Below are positions 1 through 9,924 of a stretch of DNA of 64,000 nucleotides, piece after piece; the first letter of the stretch is position 1; each line of letters starts with the position of its first letter. The position numbers and the translations under genes are program-made. This stretch comes from Talaromyces rugulosus (Eukaryota > Ascomycota > Eurotiomycetes > Eurotiales > Trichocomaceae), in assembly GCF_013368755.1 (NCBI RefSeq), contig NC_049562.1:4588001-4652000 (forward strand), read 5' to 3'. Below the pieces are notes generated by a model. It saw only the letters and a program-made list of their open reading frames with translations, ran no database searches and had not been told where the DNA came from.

Positions 1-701
1 TCGCCCTCGACAATCTCTTTCCCAAAAGCCTGGCGTAGCGTTGAGCCACCTTCGTATTGCTTGTCTACTTTGTATGTGACCTGGCTTAGGACACCCTTGG
101 TGGCTAGTTGGTCAATAAACTCGGGAATTTCCCTGTTGGCACGATTGAACAGCTCTAAACTGGACGAGATCGGAGTTTCTCCGCCGCTTCCCTTTGCGGG
201 GGCCTTGTGGGAGTAGAAAAATATATACTCGGGCGCATGAGGCACTTGCGGGGACTCGTTATGGTTATATATGAGCACTTCCTTGGGTGCCTCGTTGGCT
301 GGGGCGACATTGGGTGCTAGGAGCGGTCGATCCACCACGATTCCGATAATCTCGTGCGGAGAGTAGCCAAACGCATGTGCGAAACGACTGAAATCGTCGG
401 CCGAATGAATGGGGAGATTGCGGAAGAGCAGGGCGCCATGTGTAGCAAGTTTCTTGGTCAAGTAGCCATCGTGTTGCGTTTGAAGCGATTTGACGGTGGA
501 GATTGCTGCGTCGAGCGTGGGCTGTTCGGCCGTTGCCGGACGCAGAGCAAGAGGAATTACGGTGTCCTCAGGATGCGGTGCAGTAAGAATGCGTTGATTA
601 GTCGATGGAAGAGAGAAAGGTTCGAAGAAAGCAAGATCAGAAGAGCTGTCGTTCAATTTCAATGTTTGGACAGCCAACTGTTCCGTGATTGTAGTAGCCA
701 T
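1..701 (-). CDS. Fe(II)/2-oxoglutarate dioxygenase, TauD/clavaminate-synthase-like (partial, runs off left edge)
   Basis: The reverse strand is open from an ATG at 701 to the window edge, giving about 233 residues and no stop, so the C-terminal part lies outside. The protein resembles the fungal and plant clavaminate-synthase-like branch of the TauD/TfdA family, which couples 2-oxoglutarate decarboxylation to hydroxylation of a small substrate. Visible marks are HGALLFRNLPI near residue 88, the iron-binding HxE motif in YNHNESPQVP near residue 148, and the following GGETPIS segment. The distal His and Arg are outside the window. HxE in place of HxD is normal for this branch. The substrate is unknown. 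A second member of the same family lies at 14.0-15.4 kb. The start is supported by an uninterrupted frame and a family-like N-terminus. Confidence 0.85.
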   Translation of the reverse strand, partial: MATTITEQLAVQTLKLNDSSSDLAFFEPFSLPSTNQRILTAPHPEDTVIPLALRPATAEQPTLDAAISTVKSLQTQHDGYLTKKLATHGALLFRNLPIHSADDFSRFAHAFGYSPHEIIGIVVDRPLLAPNVAPANEAPKEVLIYNHNESPQVPHAPEYIFFYSHKAPAKGSGGETPISSSLELFNRANREIPEFIDQLATKGVLSQVTYKVDKQYEGGSTLRQAFGKEIVEG

Positions 702-1571
702 GACGAGTAAGTACACTTGCTTTTGACGGCCAAAATGATTCTATATGGGTTTCGTATCAACACGGACTTGTATTTGATTTTACAGTGAAGTCCGGTGATA
801 CCAGCAATATTTGAGTCTTATGGGCAAGTCTTGCCAATTTTTGTCGGCGATTACGAAATGCGGGGGTCTCGATGATAAATTGCCTATTTTGGAAAAGACA
901 GGTCCCATGTCAAAGCCTATTGCTCTTGAATTATCGTGGCTGTGTGTACACTGATTGGTTTGATTAGCTGTCAAAGATAAGCCATCAATGTTATTGGCAC
1001 GATTCAAATGTTGTGTGACCATGCCATTTCTTGCGCAATGCAACGGCCGTTCTATCGGGTTGGTGAGAAACTAGTTAGCTATCACAAGCTGCCCTCTAAG
1101 CATCATTCCTCGGAAGGAGAAGGAATAGTGTCGTATCAGAAGACGGCATGATGTCTTGTAGTTTTTGTGACGTGAACTCGGAATATTTGAAGCAGAAAGC
1201 TGATGGCGATTATCACATTCTTCATCTCCAAATAGTTATGGAACATGAAATGATAGTAGCATAATTCTTCCAGGTTCATCCAAGACTGTATCTCGGATAT
1301 TAGCTATATGGCAGGTCCCCCATAGTCGGCCAGCGCATAATATAAGTAGAGCTTGTCACAGCTGGCAATAGCATCAAGATGATCGTGATCTGTAGAAATC
1401 GTGGTCGTTGCACAAAAGCGAAGATCTGCAAGGAATGCAGAGACGACGTTATCGCCGGGTCGCCAAGGACTCGCGGCGGGGACGGGCAACTAGGCTCCTT
1501 CTCCTCCGCACTCACTCACCACCACCAGGCATGGACGGACGGTACGCGCCTGGCACAACTTCGCTCTCGAC
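702..1571. promoter_or_regulatory. Intergenic region between dioxygenase and VPS23
   Basis: The two flanking genes are divergent, so this 0.87 kb should hold both promoters. Short open frames occur on both strands but have no family-like content. I see no tRNA or repeat. Confidence 0.5.
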
Positions 1572-3564
1572 ATGGCGGCTGTGTCCCAGACCACGCTGAC
1601 ATGGCTATGGGGAGTCCTCACCAAGGCATGGTCAATCTCCTGATCCCTGTTGAATCAATGCTGACTGGCGCCCACGGCACAGAACCACTATGACCCCAAA
1701 CAAACATATCGCGATCCCAACCGCACATACCACGACATCGCTCGAGCGCTGGCGCAATATCCCTCTCTTGGGCCGCGTACAGATGTCTACAGTGAGTTTT
1801 TGGGTGGACCCTAGTCGTCAAGATAGAGAACTCTTGAGCTCACTAGTGATCAAGCATACGAAAATGGCACCTCGTCGCTACTCCTCCACCTAGTCGGCAC
1901 GCTACCGGTTGCCTTTCGCGGCGCCATGTACAATATCCCCGTCGACGTTTGGATTCCAAATACATATCCACTCGAACCCCCGATAGTATACGTCACTCCA
2001 GCCGCAGATATGGTTGTGCGATCGGGCCAGCATGTGACATTGGAAGGACGGGTATATCATCACTACTTGGCACATTGGGCTGAAGCTTGGGATGTGAGTG
2101 CTTATCTTGTCGCAATGATATGCATGGAAGAGTTGCTGATGTATAGCATTCTAGCGAGTGTCGATTGTCGACCTTTTCGGCGTTCTACGGGAAATATTTG
2201 CCAGAGAACCGCCCGTCAAAGCCAGAGCGCCAGCCGCGCCAGCACAACCACAGCCACCAGTGCAACAGGAACGATCACAAGGTGGCCCTCCTCCCGTACC
2301 TTCGTTTCGCCCTGAGCTAGCTGGACCACTTAGCGTGGCTCAGACACCTATACAGGTTCAACAGCCTTCTCCGATGCCTCCCCAGGTTCCCCCGAAGCCG
2401 GGCCAGTCGCCACAAGTGCACTCTCCACCGCCCCCCTCGCGAGCGACTGAGCCTGCTGCACCCCCATTACCTCCCAAAGGTCAAACCCCGCAGGGCTACG
2501 GAAATTATGCCCCGAATAATGGCCCGACAGACGGGGCTGCAGCTTACGCCATTCAGCGGCAAAGCAGCTTACGGACCGTCGTTCCCCAACAATCTCGCAT
2601 TGCACCCGGAAGGCCGAATCAGGCCATAGATAGTCATCCCGGGCCCAGAAATTTCCCTCCGCAAGCTCATGACGCTGGCTATATGCCCCAGCCTAGCCAG
2701 GTGCGATCACCTTCCGGACAATTCCATCAACCTTTACCACCTCATGGTTCGCAACAGCCACCAAATCTGCAAAATGCATACCGGTCACAGTATCCACCCC
2801 AGCAGCACCAAGCTCACTACCGCCAAGTTTCCCAGCAATCTATACCTCAAACAATACCACAGCCGCGAAAACCACAAACTCCAGATCTTCTGACCTCGCC
2901 TTTTGACCTCGAACTGCCGTCAATAGCGCCTACCGGCCCGCCTCCACCCGTGCCTCCAAACCCAGAGAAAGACGCCCTCCTGCACACCTTGTCGCAAACG
3001 CTGACGGAGAATCTGCAATCAAATGTGTCACAATCAAGATCGGCCGTTGTTCCGTTACAATCACAAGCCCAGGCCCTTCACACTGCCCTGGGTTCTCTAC
3101 AAGGAGAAATTGCTTCTCTCAATAACTTTCAAACAACACTCCAATCGAACATTGGTATTCTCCAGCAGTCCCTCCACCGTGCTGATACCGTGATAGCCGA
3201 TGCAAAGGTGCGAATAAACCAGGGTCCCACAGGAGCTCCCCTCGGAACATCTAATGACCTAGGGGCCGCTACAACGAATACCCCCAATGGCGGTCTCCCT
3301 CCTATAGATGATGTTCTCGTCGCCCCAACTGTAGTTGGAAAACAACTGTACGATCTTGTCGCCGAGGAGCGAGGTATTCAACAAGCCATCTACGCGCTTC
3401 AAGCAGCACTTGTCAAAGGTATAATCGGTGCCGACACCTGGTCACGTCACACCCGGAGCCTAGCACGAGAAGCCTTTATCAAACGTGCACTCATCAGAAA
3501 AATCGGCACGGGAATGAGATTAGATGTGGGCGACGGAGCAGTTGGATCAAGGTTCCATTCATGA
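1572..3564 (+). CDS. VPS23: ESCRT-I subunit Vps23/TSG101 (UEV domain protein)
   Basis: The gene encodes the ubiquitin-binding subunit of ESCRT-I, which sorts ubiquitinated membrane cargo into multivesicular endosomes. Four exons join to about 603 residues: 1572-1625, 1683-1791, 1855-2093 and 2155-3564. Residues 1-150 form the UEV domain, recognised from YRDPNRTYHD, QYPSLGPRTDVYTYENG and the VWIPNTYPLEPPIVYVTP core. A long Pro/Gln-rich linker follows. Residues about 406-485 are coiled coil, and the C-terminal steadiness box lies at about 505-600. The first intron appears to begin with GC rather than GT, because no GT donor keeps the frame open. The other two introns are GT-AG with normal lengths. 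The start is supported by MAAVSQTTLTWL, which fits the family N-terminus. Confidence 0.93.
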
Positions 3565-3941
3565 TATGCAAGAAAAAGACGAGAGCTTAATCGAAGTGTA
3601 ACTTGCAGTAAAAGCGGTTTTACTTTCTTTCGACATCCAAGGAGCTTCGATCTTTGGGGCCCAGTCAATGACTTGCTATTGTGCAAGTAATTCAACGAGC
3701 GAATACTGTAATCAATCGACGACGACTATTATATAGCTTTTCAACATTCGTGTATGAAATCATGGATAATGATGATGAGAGCTGCAAGATAGCTTACGAC
3801 CGTATGCGCAGAATATATTCACTAATAACAATGCTAGATATTGAACAAAATAAACATAGTTGGTTCTATTATGTATTCATTGTAGCCATGCATGACCTAT
3901 TATCCAAGTGTAGTTGATTGCATATCATGCAACATGTACTC
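3565..3941. other. Intergenic, convergent 3' ends
   Basis: This is AT-rich sequence between the ends of VPS23 and the tautomerase gene. I see only short frames and no recognisable element. Confidence 0.5.
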
Positions 3942-4397
3942 CTATAGCTGGTTTGTTAGAAATTGTGCTTCTCCCATGCCAAAACTCCAATCCTCCCGAG
4001 TATTCTCAACACAAGTCACAATCAAGTCATTGCCAGATACGCCACATTGAGAAGAAAGGCTTTCATGCAGCGCTCTGTATACCGTTTTCTTCTGTTGTTG
4101 GTCTCGACCTTGCTGAAAGATTTGAATAATAACCAGTTTGTTACTTCGAGGAAAGCCAAGGTCCGTGTCTTCACACATAATCTCGTAGTCTTCGTGCTGG
4201 GTCACAATCTATTTACAATTCGAGAGTGGTTAATTTTTAGTAGAATATATAATGGATCCTGATATAGTTACCTGATAGCGATCTCGTCTCGGAGCTCCGA
4301 AATGTTCAATCATTACTCGCTGGATAGTGGCACCCAGTTTCTGAATCTCTTCTCGTGTTCTGGTGCCTTTTATGACATCGATTTTGACAAGGGGCAT
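3942..4397 (-). CDS. Tautomerase-superfamily protein, malonate-semialdehyde-decarboxylase-like
   Basis: Two exons (4397-4272 and 4208-3942, GT-AG intron) give 130 residues, the usual length of malonate semialdehyde decarboxylase (MSAD). The mature N-terminus would be Pro, the catalytic base of the superfamily. The DRYQ segment around residue 39 carries the Asp that corresponds to the MSAD catalytic Asp. The protein also shows EDTDLGFPRS, a Gly-Arg near residue 76-77, and the C-terminal blocks VENTREDWSFG and EFLT-like AQFLTNQL, which are strongly MSAD-like. As I recall, bacterial MSAD has two active-site Arg residues two positions apart. Here the first is Gln and only the second remains, so decarboxylase activity is inferred. 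Other tautomerase_2 activities (hydration, phenylpyruvate tautomerisation) remain possible. It shares strand and a promoter motif with the neighbouring semialdehyde dehydrogenase. Confidence 0.8.
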
Positions 4398-4970
4398 GTT
4401 GAAAGGTTTAGAAGGAGAATCGTTTACAGAGATAGATTTCGTACCCCTGTATAGCTTCTGCTCACAATTCTCGCAGCACCGTCCAATAATATTTATATTG
4501 TTCTATATCAGTTGAGGTTTTCTGTAGTTCCCGCAATTCCCGCAATTCCCTATGTTCCTGCTAGGTTTATTTTTCCCTTATTAGGTAATTGTTCTGACGC
4601 TCACCTAGTAAAATTTCTCTGTATACAGGCTATATAGGTAGTTGACTAGTTTGCGGAGTTTTCTATGATGTACTATGATAAAAAGTGCCAGCAAGCAACA
4701 ATTTACGTGAGATGTAAAAATATGATGGTTAGGAGTAGCAGTCTGCTGGGCATCTATCGTGCTACTTCCAGCGAAGCATATTTTGAGACGTTAAAAAACA
4801 ATCGTTGGTATTTACTATCCGAGAGGCCCTCCGAGAAATCGAGTGCTGAGACTAGCGATGTAGGAGAAAGAGGATTCGATGATAATGATCGTATTTGCTA
4901 TTTTTTTGCTATTTCTCATATATATATATATATATTTGATTTTTCCCCCTTAGGTGGTGAAATCTTCGAC
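4398..4970. other. Upstream region of the tautomerase gene
   Basis: The 0.57 kb between the tautomerase start and the dehydrogenase stop is AT-rich. It holds a tandem CCCGCAATT motif (4530-4550) and a TA dinucleotide run near 4919-4936. I see no gene. Confidence 0.55.
4530..4550. promoter_or_regulatory. Tandem CCCGCAATT motif (AATTGCGGG on the gene strand)
   Basis: Two copies of CCCGCAATT in direct 9-base repeat, followed by CCC, lie about 135 bases upstream of the tautomerase start. On the gene strand they read GGGAATTGCGGG and are followed by AAC. Related sites occur at 6912-6923, 6969-6976 and 8390-8397 before the other genes of this block. A regulator-binding role is inferred. Confidence 0.5.
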
Positions 4971-6623
4971 CTAGATGTGAGATGGCATTACGACTTGTTT
5001 GCCAGTACCCGTGTTTTCGCTCCTCCACAGACTTGTCACTGTCTTTGTTTGCGTGTAGAAGTTTAGGCCAGGTTTTCCGTAAAACGTGTTTGCACCTCCC
5101 CCAGCAATGCTCTTCTTGTTTCCAGAGAAAGAAAACATGGGCAGTGGAACTGGAATAGGCACATTGATACCAACTTGCCCTGCTTCGATGTTTTTCTGAA
5201 AGTAGGATGCCGCCGGACCGGATCGGGTGAAGACTGCAACGCCATTTCCATATTCATTTCGATTTACAAGCCGCACAGCTTCATCAAGTGTTGGAACAGA
5301 AACACAGACGAGGACGGGTCCGAATATTTCTTCCTTATAGCATCTCATATTGGTTGTTACGTTGGTGATTACCGTTGGTCCAACCTAGAAAATTCGGCAT
5401 GTCAGCAATCAAGGCTTCAAGTATGGGATGATGAAAGCAAGAAGAAGCTTGGGTGGACGCACAAAATTACCGTTTGGGTATTTTGGGACTCTATACCCTC
5501 TTCCATCAAGGAGAATTGAAGCTCCTTGTTCACCCGCGCTTTTGATGACGCTTTCAATCCTCTCCTTACTGGAAGGGCTCACAACAGGACCAACATCGCA
5601 GTCTTTCTCAAAGCCTCCATTCACTACAAGCTGCTTTGCGCGTTCAACAAGATCTGGAAGCCATTTTTTAGACTCGCCAACCATGACAAGGACGCTGAGA
5701 GCCATGCAGCGTTGACCAGCCGCACCGAACGCAGCACCAACAATGGCATTCAAAGTATGATCTGTATCAGCATCTGGAAGAACAACAGCGTGATTTTTTG
5801 CTCCCAAATTGGCTTGCACACGTTTCCCATTGGCAGACCCTCGAGAGTATATATATTCTCCAGCGTTATTACTGCCAACAAAGCTAATTGCTTTAATACA
5901 TGGTTCGTCGAGGAGAAAATTGACTGTATCTCTACTCCCGTGGACAATATTCAGCACACCTTTTGGCAATCCGGCCTCTTGTAGAAGCTCTGCTAAAATC
6001 AATGCCGCACCTGGATCGCGCTCGGAAGGCTTCAAGACTATGCAGTTTCCTGTAACAATTGCAAGTGGGATGCACCACAGCGGGATCATGGCTGGAAAAT
6101 TGAATGGGCATATGGCGGCGACGACACCCAATGGCTCTCGATACGATCTAGTTTCCATATCCTTTGCGACCTCGAGTAGCTCTCCAGTCAGCTGCGTGGT
6201 AATTCCACATGCCGTTTCAGCCACTTGAAGACCACGGAGAACATCGCCTTTTGCATCTTTGAAGGTCTTGCCTTGTTCTAGCGTAATTGAAGCCGCCAAG
6301 CGGTCCCAATGGACCCGAATTAGGTGTACAAATTTGAACATGATCTGTTGTCTAGCGATGATGCTTGTAGCTCGCCATGCTGGGAACGCCGTTTCGGCAG
6401 ATACCACGGCGGCGCGTAGTTCATCGCCAGTGGTCTGAGGTACGCGAGTTACAATATTGTTGGTGGCAGGGTCGTGTACTTCAAACCATTCTATCGCGGC
6501 CGAATTGGTAAATTCATTGTCGATGAAATTTTTGGTGTCAATAGGGTCCAATACCTTGTCGTGGGTGTTGGGGAAATGGGAGGCCGTTGACGCTGCAGAT
6601 GTCGTTGCAGGGAGAGATGCCAT
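4971..6623 (-). CDS. Methylmalonate/malonate-semialdehyde dehydrogenase (CoA-acylating)
   Basis: Two exons (6623-5463 and 5384-4971) give about 524 residues. The protein belongs to the MMSDH branch of aldehyde dehydrogenases, which oxidises malonate or methylmalonate semialdehyde with NAD+ and CoA to acetyl- or propionyl-CoA plus CO2. Diagnostic features are the NAD fold with CPFNFPAMIPLW near 172-183, VLKPSERDPG, and GQRCMALS with catalytic Cys306 preceded by Arg. Other ALDH families have a different sequence here. EEIFGPVL and a C-terminal FYTQTKTVTSLW also fit the family. The chosen start is MASLPATT. The frame extends 26 codons further upstream without family resemblance. The N-terminus is short and Ser/Thr/Ala-rich, so mitochondrial import is possible but unproven. 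This looks like an accessory copy, since valine catabolism normally has its own MMSDH elsewhere. Confidence 0.9.
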
Positions 6624-7218
6624 GGTGAAATCACAACAAATAACTAAAACGTAAACTCTTTGGAAAATCAATAGATGAAAAATCTTCGAGCATTCTCCCA
6701 AGATTGAATTGTCTTATATTATCATCTAGACAGCCATTACCCCAGCATTTTTGTAGATGATAGAATTTACTCCGGCTATTGCGGATGCTATCAACCACCT
6801 TTGGGTTAAGTGCGCAGGTCATAAACAATTTAAACTATCCTTATTACGTCAGTTTGCTTCACCTCTAATCTTAATGAGATGTTATCAATTCATCAATACC
6901 TTGGATGCGGCAATTACGGGAACGGTATCTGCGGGGAGGCAAATGTAGATTAACTTCTCCGCATGGATATTGCGGGTATCACGGATTACCCAAAGGAAAC
7001 GTAATGTGAGGCAGAACATAATCTGTTATCTTGATAAATGTGGAGAAAACGTGGGGAGTATTTTGGCAGAAGGCGACTGGTAACCTCGGTCATGTGTGGA
7101 GAAAGTTGTTCTAAACATTTGAAGCCGTGTTATATCATTACAAAGCAACCGGCAGTTTGAATAACAAATTCAAACGTACTAAATTCAATGTTATATGTTT
7201 CAATTACATCAGTGAAAA
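6624..7218. promoter_or_regulatory. Bidirectional promoter between semialdehyde dehydrogenase and nitronate monooxygenase
   Basis: The 0.6 kb between divergent starts contains AATTACGGGAAC (6912-6923) and ATTGCGGG (6969-6976), with a looser ATTGCGGA at 6778-6785. These match the tandem motif before the tautomerase gene and the one before the flavohemoglobin gene. Confidence 0.55.
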
Positions 7219-8172
7219 ATGACGAATATCACATAGGACTATCCATGGACAGCCTCTCCACTCATCGTCTCAGCACCCATGGCCCGGGTTGCAAAGCCCA
7301 CGCTTGCTGTAGCTGTGTCAAAGGCGCAGGGACTGGGGTTCATTGCCGCGGGTTATACCAGTGACAATCTTGAAGAGTTGCTTCAGGAAGCCACAGAGCT
7401 ATTCTCAGATAGTAAGACCACCGGCTCAGATGAGTCTACTGTTCTCCCAGTTGGAGTTGGATTTATCACCTGGAGTGCTTCTCTTCAAACTGCGATTCCG
7501 GCCATTAAAAAATATCGTCCCTGTGCCGTCTGGCTATTTGCTCCTCCAGCGGGCTACCAAGATCTTCTTCCATGGGCAACCGAGATCCGTGCATCTACAT
7601 CTCAGAAAAGTAAGATCTGGGTGCAGATTGGCTCTGTAGCAGATGCTATTAGGTTGCGAGGATTGTTGCCCCGGACGTCTTAGTAGTGCAGGGCTCGGAT
7701 GCGGGTGGTCATTCGCAGGCACAAGGTGCAAGCGTTGTCACTTTAGTACCAGAGGTGGCCGACAAGATTGGAACTGAAATACAAAGACCAGATGGTAAAT
7801 CCATGCAACTGATAGCAGCCGGGGGGATCTGCGACGGACGGGGTGTCGCCGCTGCAGCCAACCTGGGCGCACAAGGTTGCGTTTTGGGGACAAGGTTCCT
7901 TGCAAGTCCAGAATCGCTTATTGCACAAGGGTACCAACCAGACATATATGGATTACATTCGGGGTATGCCAAAAGAAGAGAACAAGGAGCTCTATCCTCA
8001 AGCAATGGAAGAAGATGGGCAAGGATATGGCCCGAAAGGTCGACTTACTACATATGCGGGAACAGGTGTTGGTCTGGTTAACCACGTAATGGCTGCGAGC
8101 GACATTGTCACATCTGTGCGGAATCTCGCACACGAACTTCTCTATGGGCGAAGTAAAGCATCTCGTTTGTGA
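7219..8172 (+). pseudogene. Nitronate monooxygenase (2-nitropropane dioxygenase family), broken
   Basis: Nitronate monooxygenases are FMN enzymes that oxidise alkyl nitronates, including propionate-3-nitronate, to the carbonyl compound plus nitrite or nitrate. The family is clear from DYPW, SPLIVSAPM, VSKAQGLGFIAAG, QGSDAGGH (catalytic His), AAGGICDGRGVAAA, GTRFLASPE and LTTYAGTGVGLV. Three separate lesions interrupt it. The ATG at 7219 is followed five codons later by TAG (7234-7236), directly before the conserved DYPW, consistent with CAG changed to TAG. One base is missing near 7650, and the family sequence resumes in another frame (VARIVAPDVLVVQG). Around 7930 a stretch of roughly 40 family codons is absent and the frame changes again. 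No GT-AG intron explains these. The reading frame from 7279 could start at a Met but would lack the first strand of the barrel. It is most likely non-functional. Confidence 0.85.
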
Positions 8173-8552
8173 AGTCTAATATTCTCAATGTGTTGAATCA
8201 ATAAGGTAGTTTTTTAGTATGCGCAAACATTTCTAATGTTCCACCAAGTAGAAGTCGTCTTAAGGATATCACATATAGATTCTGGTACAATTTATTTTAA
8301 TGGAGCCCGCAAATTTTTGAAAGAGGCGTGTGTTTTATGCGTAATGGAACGTGCACTCGCCTTTCTCGGTGCGTGGCAAGCTGGCGGGTATTGCGGGATA
8401 TCATGGATACTAGGGTTGTCAGCCCTATAAATTTCAAGCTTAAAACCCCAGCAGTCACCCGAAGAGCTTTCAACGTGAGTTTTGAAGGTACTTAAATACT
8501 CAGTGGACATTTATTGGTCATAGATGTTTTTCAGGACTCTCGAAATTCAAAC
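8173..8552. promoter_or_regulatory. Flavohemoglobin promoter region
   Basis: This holds GTATTGCGGGATATC with the ATTGCGGG core at 8390-8397, a related CCCGCAAA near 8308, and a TATA-like CTATAAAT near 8425, about 125 bases before the start codon. The core matches those upstream of the dehydrogenase and tautomerase genes. Confidence 0.55.
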
Positions 8553-9818
8553 ATGACTCCCGAACAGATCAAGATCATTTCCCAAACTGTACCTGTGGTG
8601 CAGCAATTCGGGGAGACTATTACAACGGTATTTTACAAAGACATGTTGAATGCTCATCCAGAGTTGAATAGCGTATTTAATTCCACCCACCAAAAGACTG
8701 GGCATCAAGCAAAAGCTCTCGCAGCTGCTCTTTACGCATATGCAGCCAACATCGAAAATCTTGAGGCTCTCGGTCCGGCGCTTGAATTGATTTGCCAAAA
8801 GCATGCATCTCTATACATCACAGAAGACCAATATGAAATAGTTGGCACATTCCTCTTGCAGGCAATGGAAAAAGTTCTCGGTGATACATTTACAACACAA
8901 GTTCGAGATGCCTGGGTCTCTGCCTACTGGCAACTAGCCGGCCTTATGATCAAGAAGGAATCTGCATTATACGAGCAGAGTCCAGATTGGAGTACTTGGC
9001 GGCAATTTAGAATTGCAAAGATTGTGGTGGAATCCACAGAGATAAAGTCATTCTATCTCGAGCCTGTTGACAGAAAGTCTCTACCGAAATTTACTCCTGG
9101 GCAATACATCTCCATCAGACTCAATGTGCCTCGGCTGGGCTACGTCCAAGCCAGACAATATTCACTGAGCGATAAACCAAACTCTAATTGTTATCGAATC
9201 AGTGTCAAGCGTGAAGATAGCCCACAATTCACTTGTGGAAGTTCAGAAACAGAAGATACATCTGGCCATGTTTCTAATCTTCTACATGAGATGGAAGTTG
9301 GCAACGAAGTGCAAATATCTCACCCTCGCGGAGATTTCTTTCTACAGGACGAAAAGGCCACTTGTCCAGTTGTGCTTATAGCAGCTGGTGTCGGTATCAC
9401 GCCTCTACTATCCATGTTCACACAAATTGCGGAAAACATGGACAAAGTCTATCGCAAGGTGCACATAATCCACGCGGCGCGAAATTCTGCGTCTCGAGCC
9501 TTCAAAGATGCCATTGAAAAAATTACTGGGGGTCACCCAAGCATTAAGGCTACCTTCTTCGTCGAAAATCCAGAGAATGGCAATTGTGATCGCACTTATA
9601 TTGGCCGTGTCGATTTGCACCGGCTGCACGCGCAGAATGACCTTTTTTTGAATGATTCTGAAACCGAGTTTTACATCTGTGGACCTCCTCCTTTTATGCA
9701 GAGTCTACGAGACTCTCTGCTTCGACTGGGGGTAGATCAGACGCGTATCAAGATGGAACTTTTCGGCACTGGAGGACCGGATCTGACGATGGATAATAAA
9801 AAAGAGGCTCGTTTATAG
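8553..9818 (+). CDS. YHB1: Flavohemoglobin (nitric oxide dioxygenase)
   Basis: This intronless gene of about 421 residues converts NO and O2 to nitrate with NAD(P)H. The globin domain (1-145) carries the B10 Tyr in TTVFYKDM, a Gln in STHQKTG at the distal E7 position, and the proximal His in CQKHASL. The FAD domain shows RQYSLSDKP. The NAD domain shows AAGVGITPLLSM and ICGPPPFM. All key residues are present, so the enzyme looks active. The start MTPEQIKIIS fits the family better than the non-ATG extension upstream. It lies 380 bases after the broken nitronate monooxygenase in the same direction and shares its promoter motif. This suggests protection from NO released by nitronate or nitrite metabolism. 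Confidence 0.95.
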   Translation: MTPEQIKIISQTVPVVQQFGETITTVFYKDMLNAHPELNSVFNSTHQKTGHQAKALAAALYAYAANIENLEALGPALELICQKHASLYITEDQYEIVGTFLLQAMEKVLGDTFTTQVRDAWVSAYWQLAGLMIKKESALYEQSPDWSTWRQFRIAKIVVESTEIKSFYLEPVDRKSLPKFTPGQYISIRLNVPRLGYVQARQYSLSDKPNSNCYRISVKREDSPQFTCGSSETEDTSGHVSNLLHEMEVGNEVQISHPRGDFFLQDEKATCPVVLIAAGVGITPLLSMFTQIAENMDKVYRKVHIIHAARNSASRAFKDAIEKITGGHPSIKATFFVENPENGNCDRTYIGRVDLHRLHAQNDLFLNDSETEFYICGPPPFMQSLRDSLLRLGVDQTRIKMELFGTGGPDLTMDNKKEARL

Positions 9819-9924
9819 ACATTTACATAAACTGCAGTAGAGTTGTAGCGCATATAACAAGCAATATAAAAATCAAATACCTGGCTCATGCAAATATATT
9901 TTTATAAGCTCTAAGCTAAAGAAA

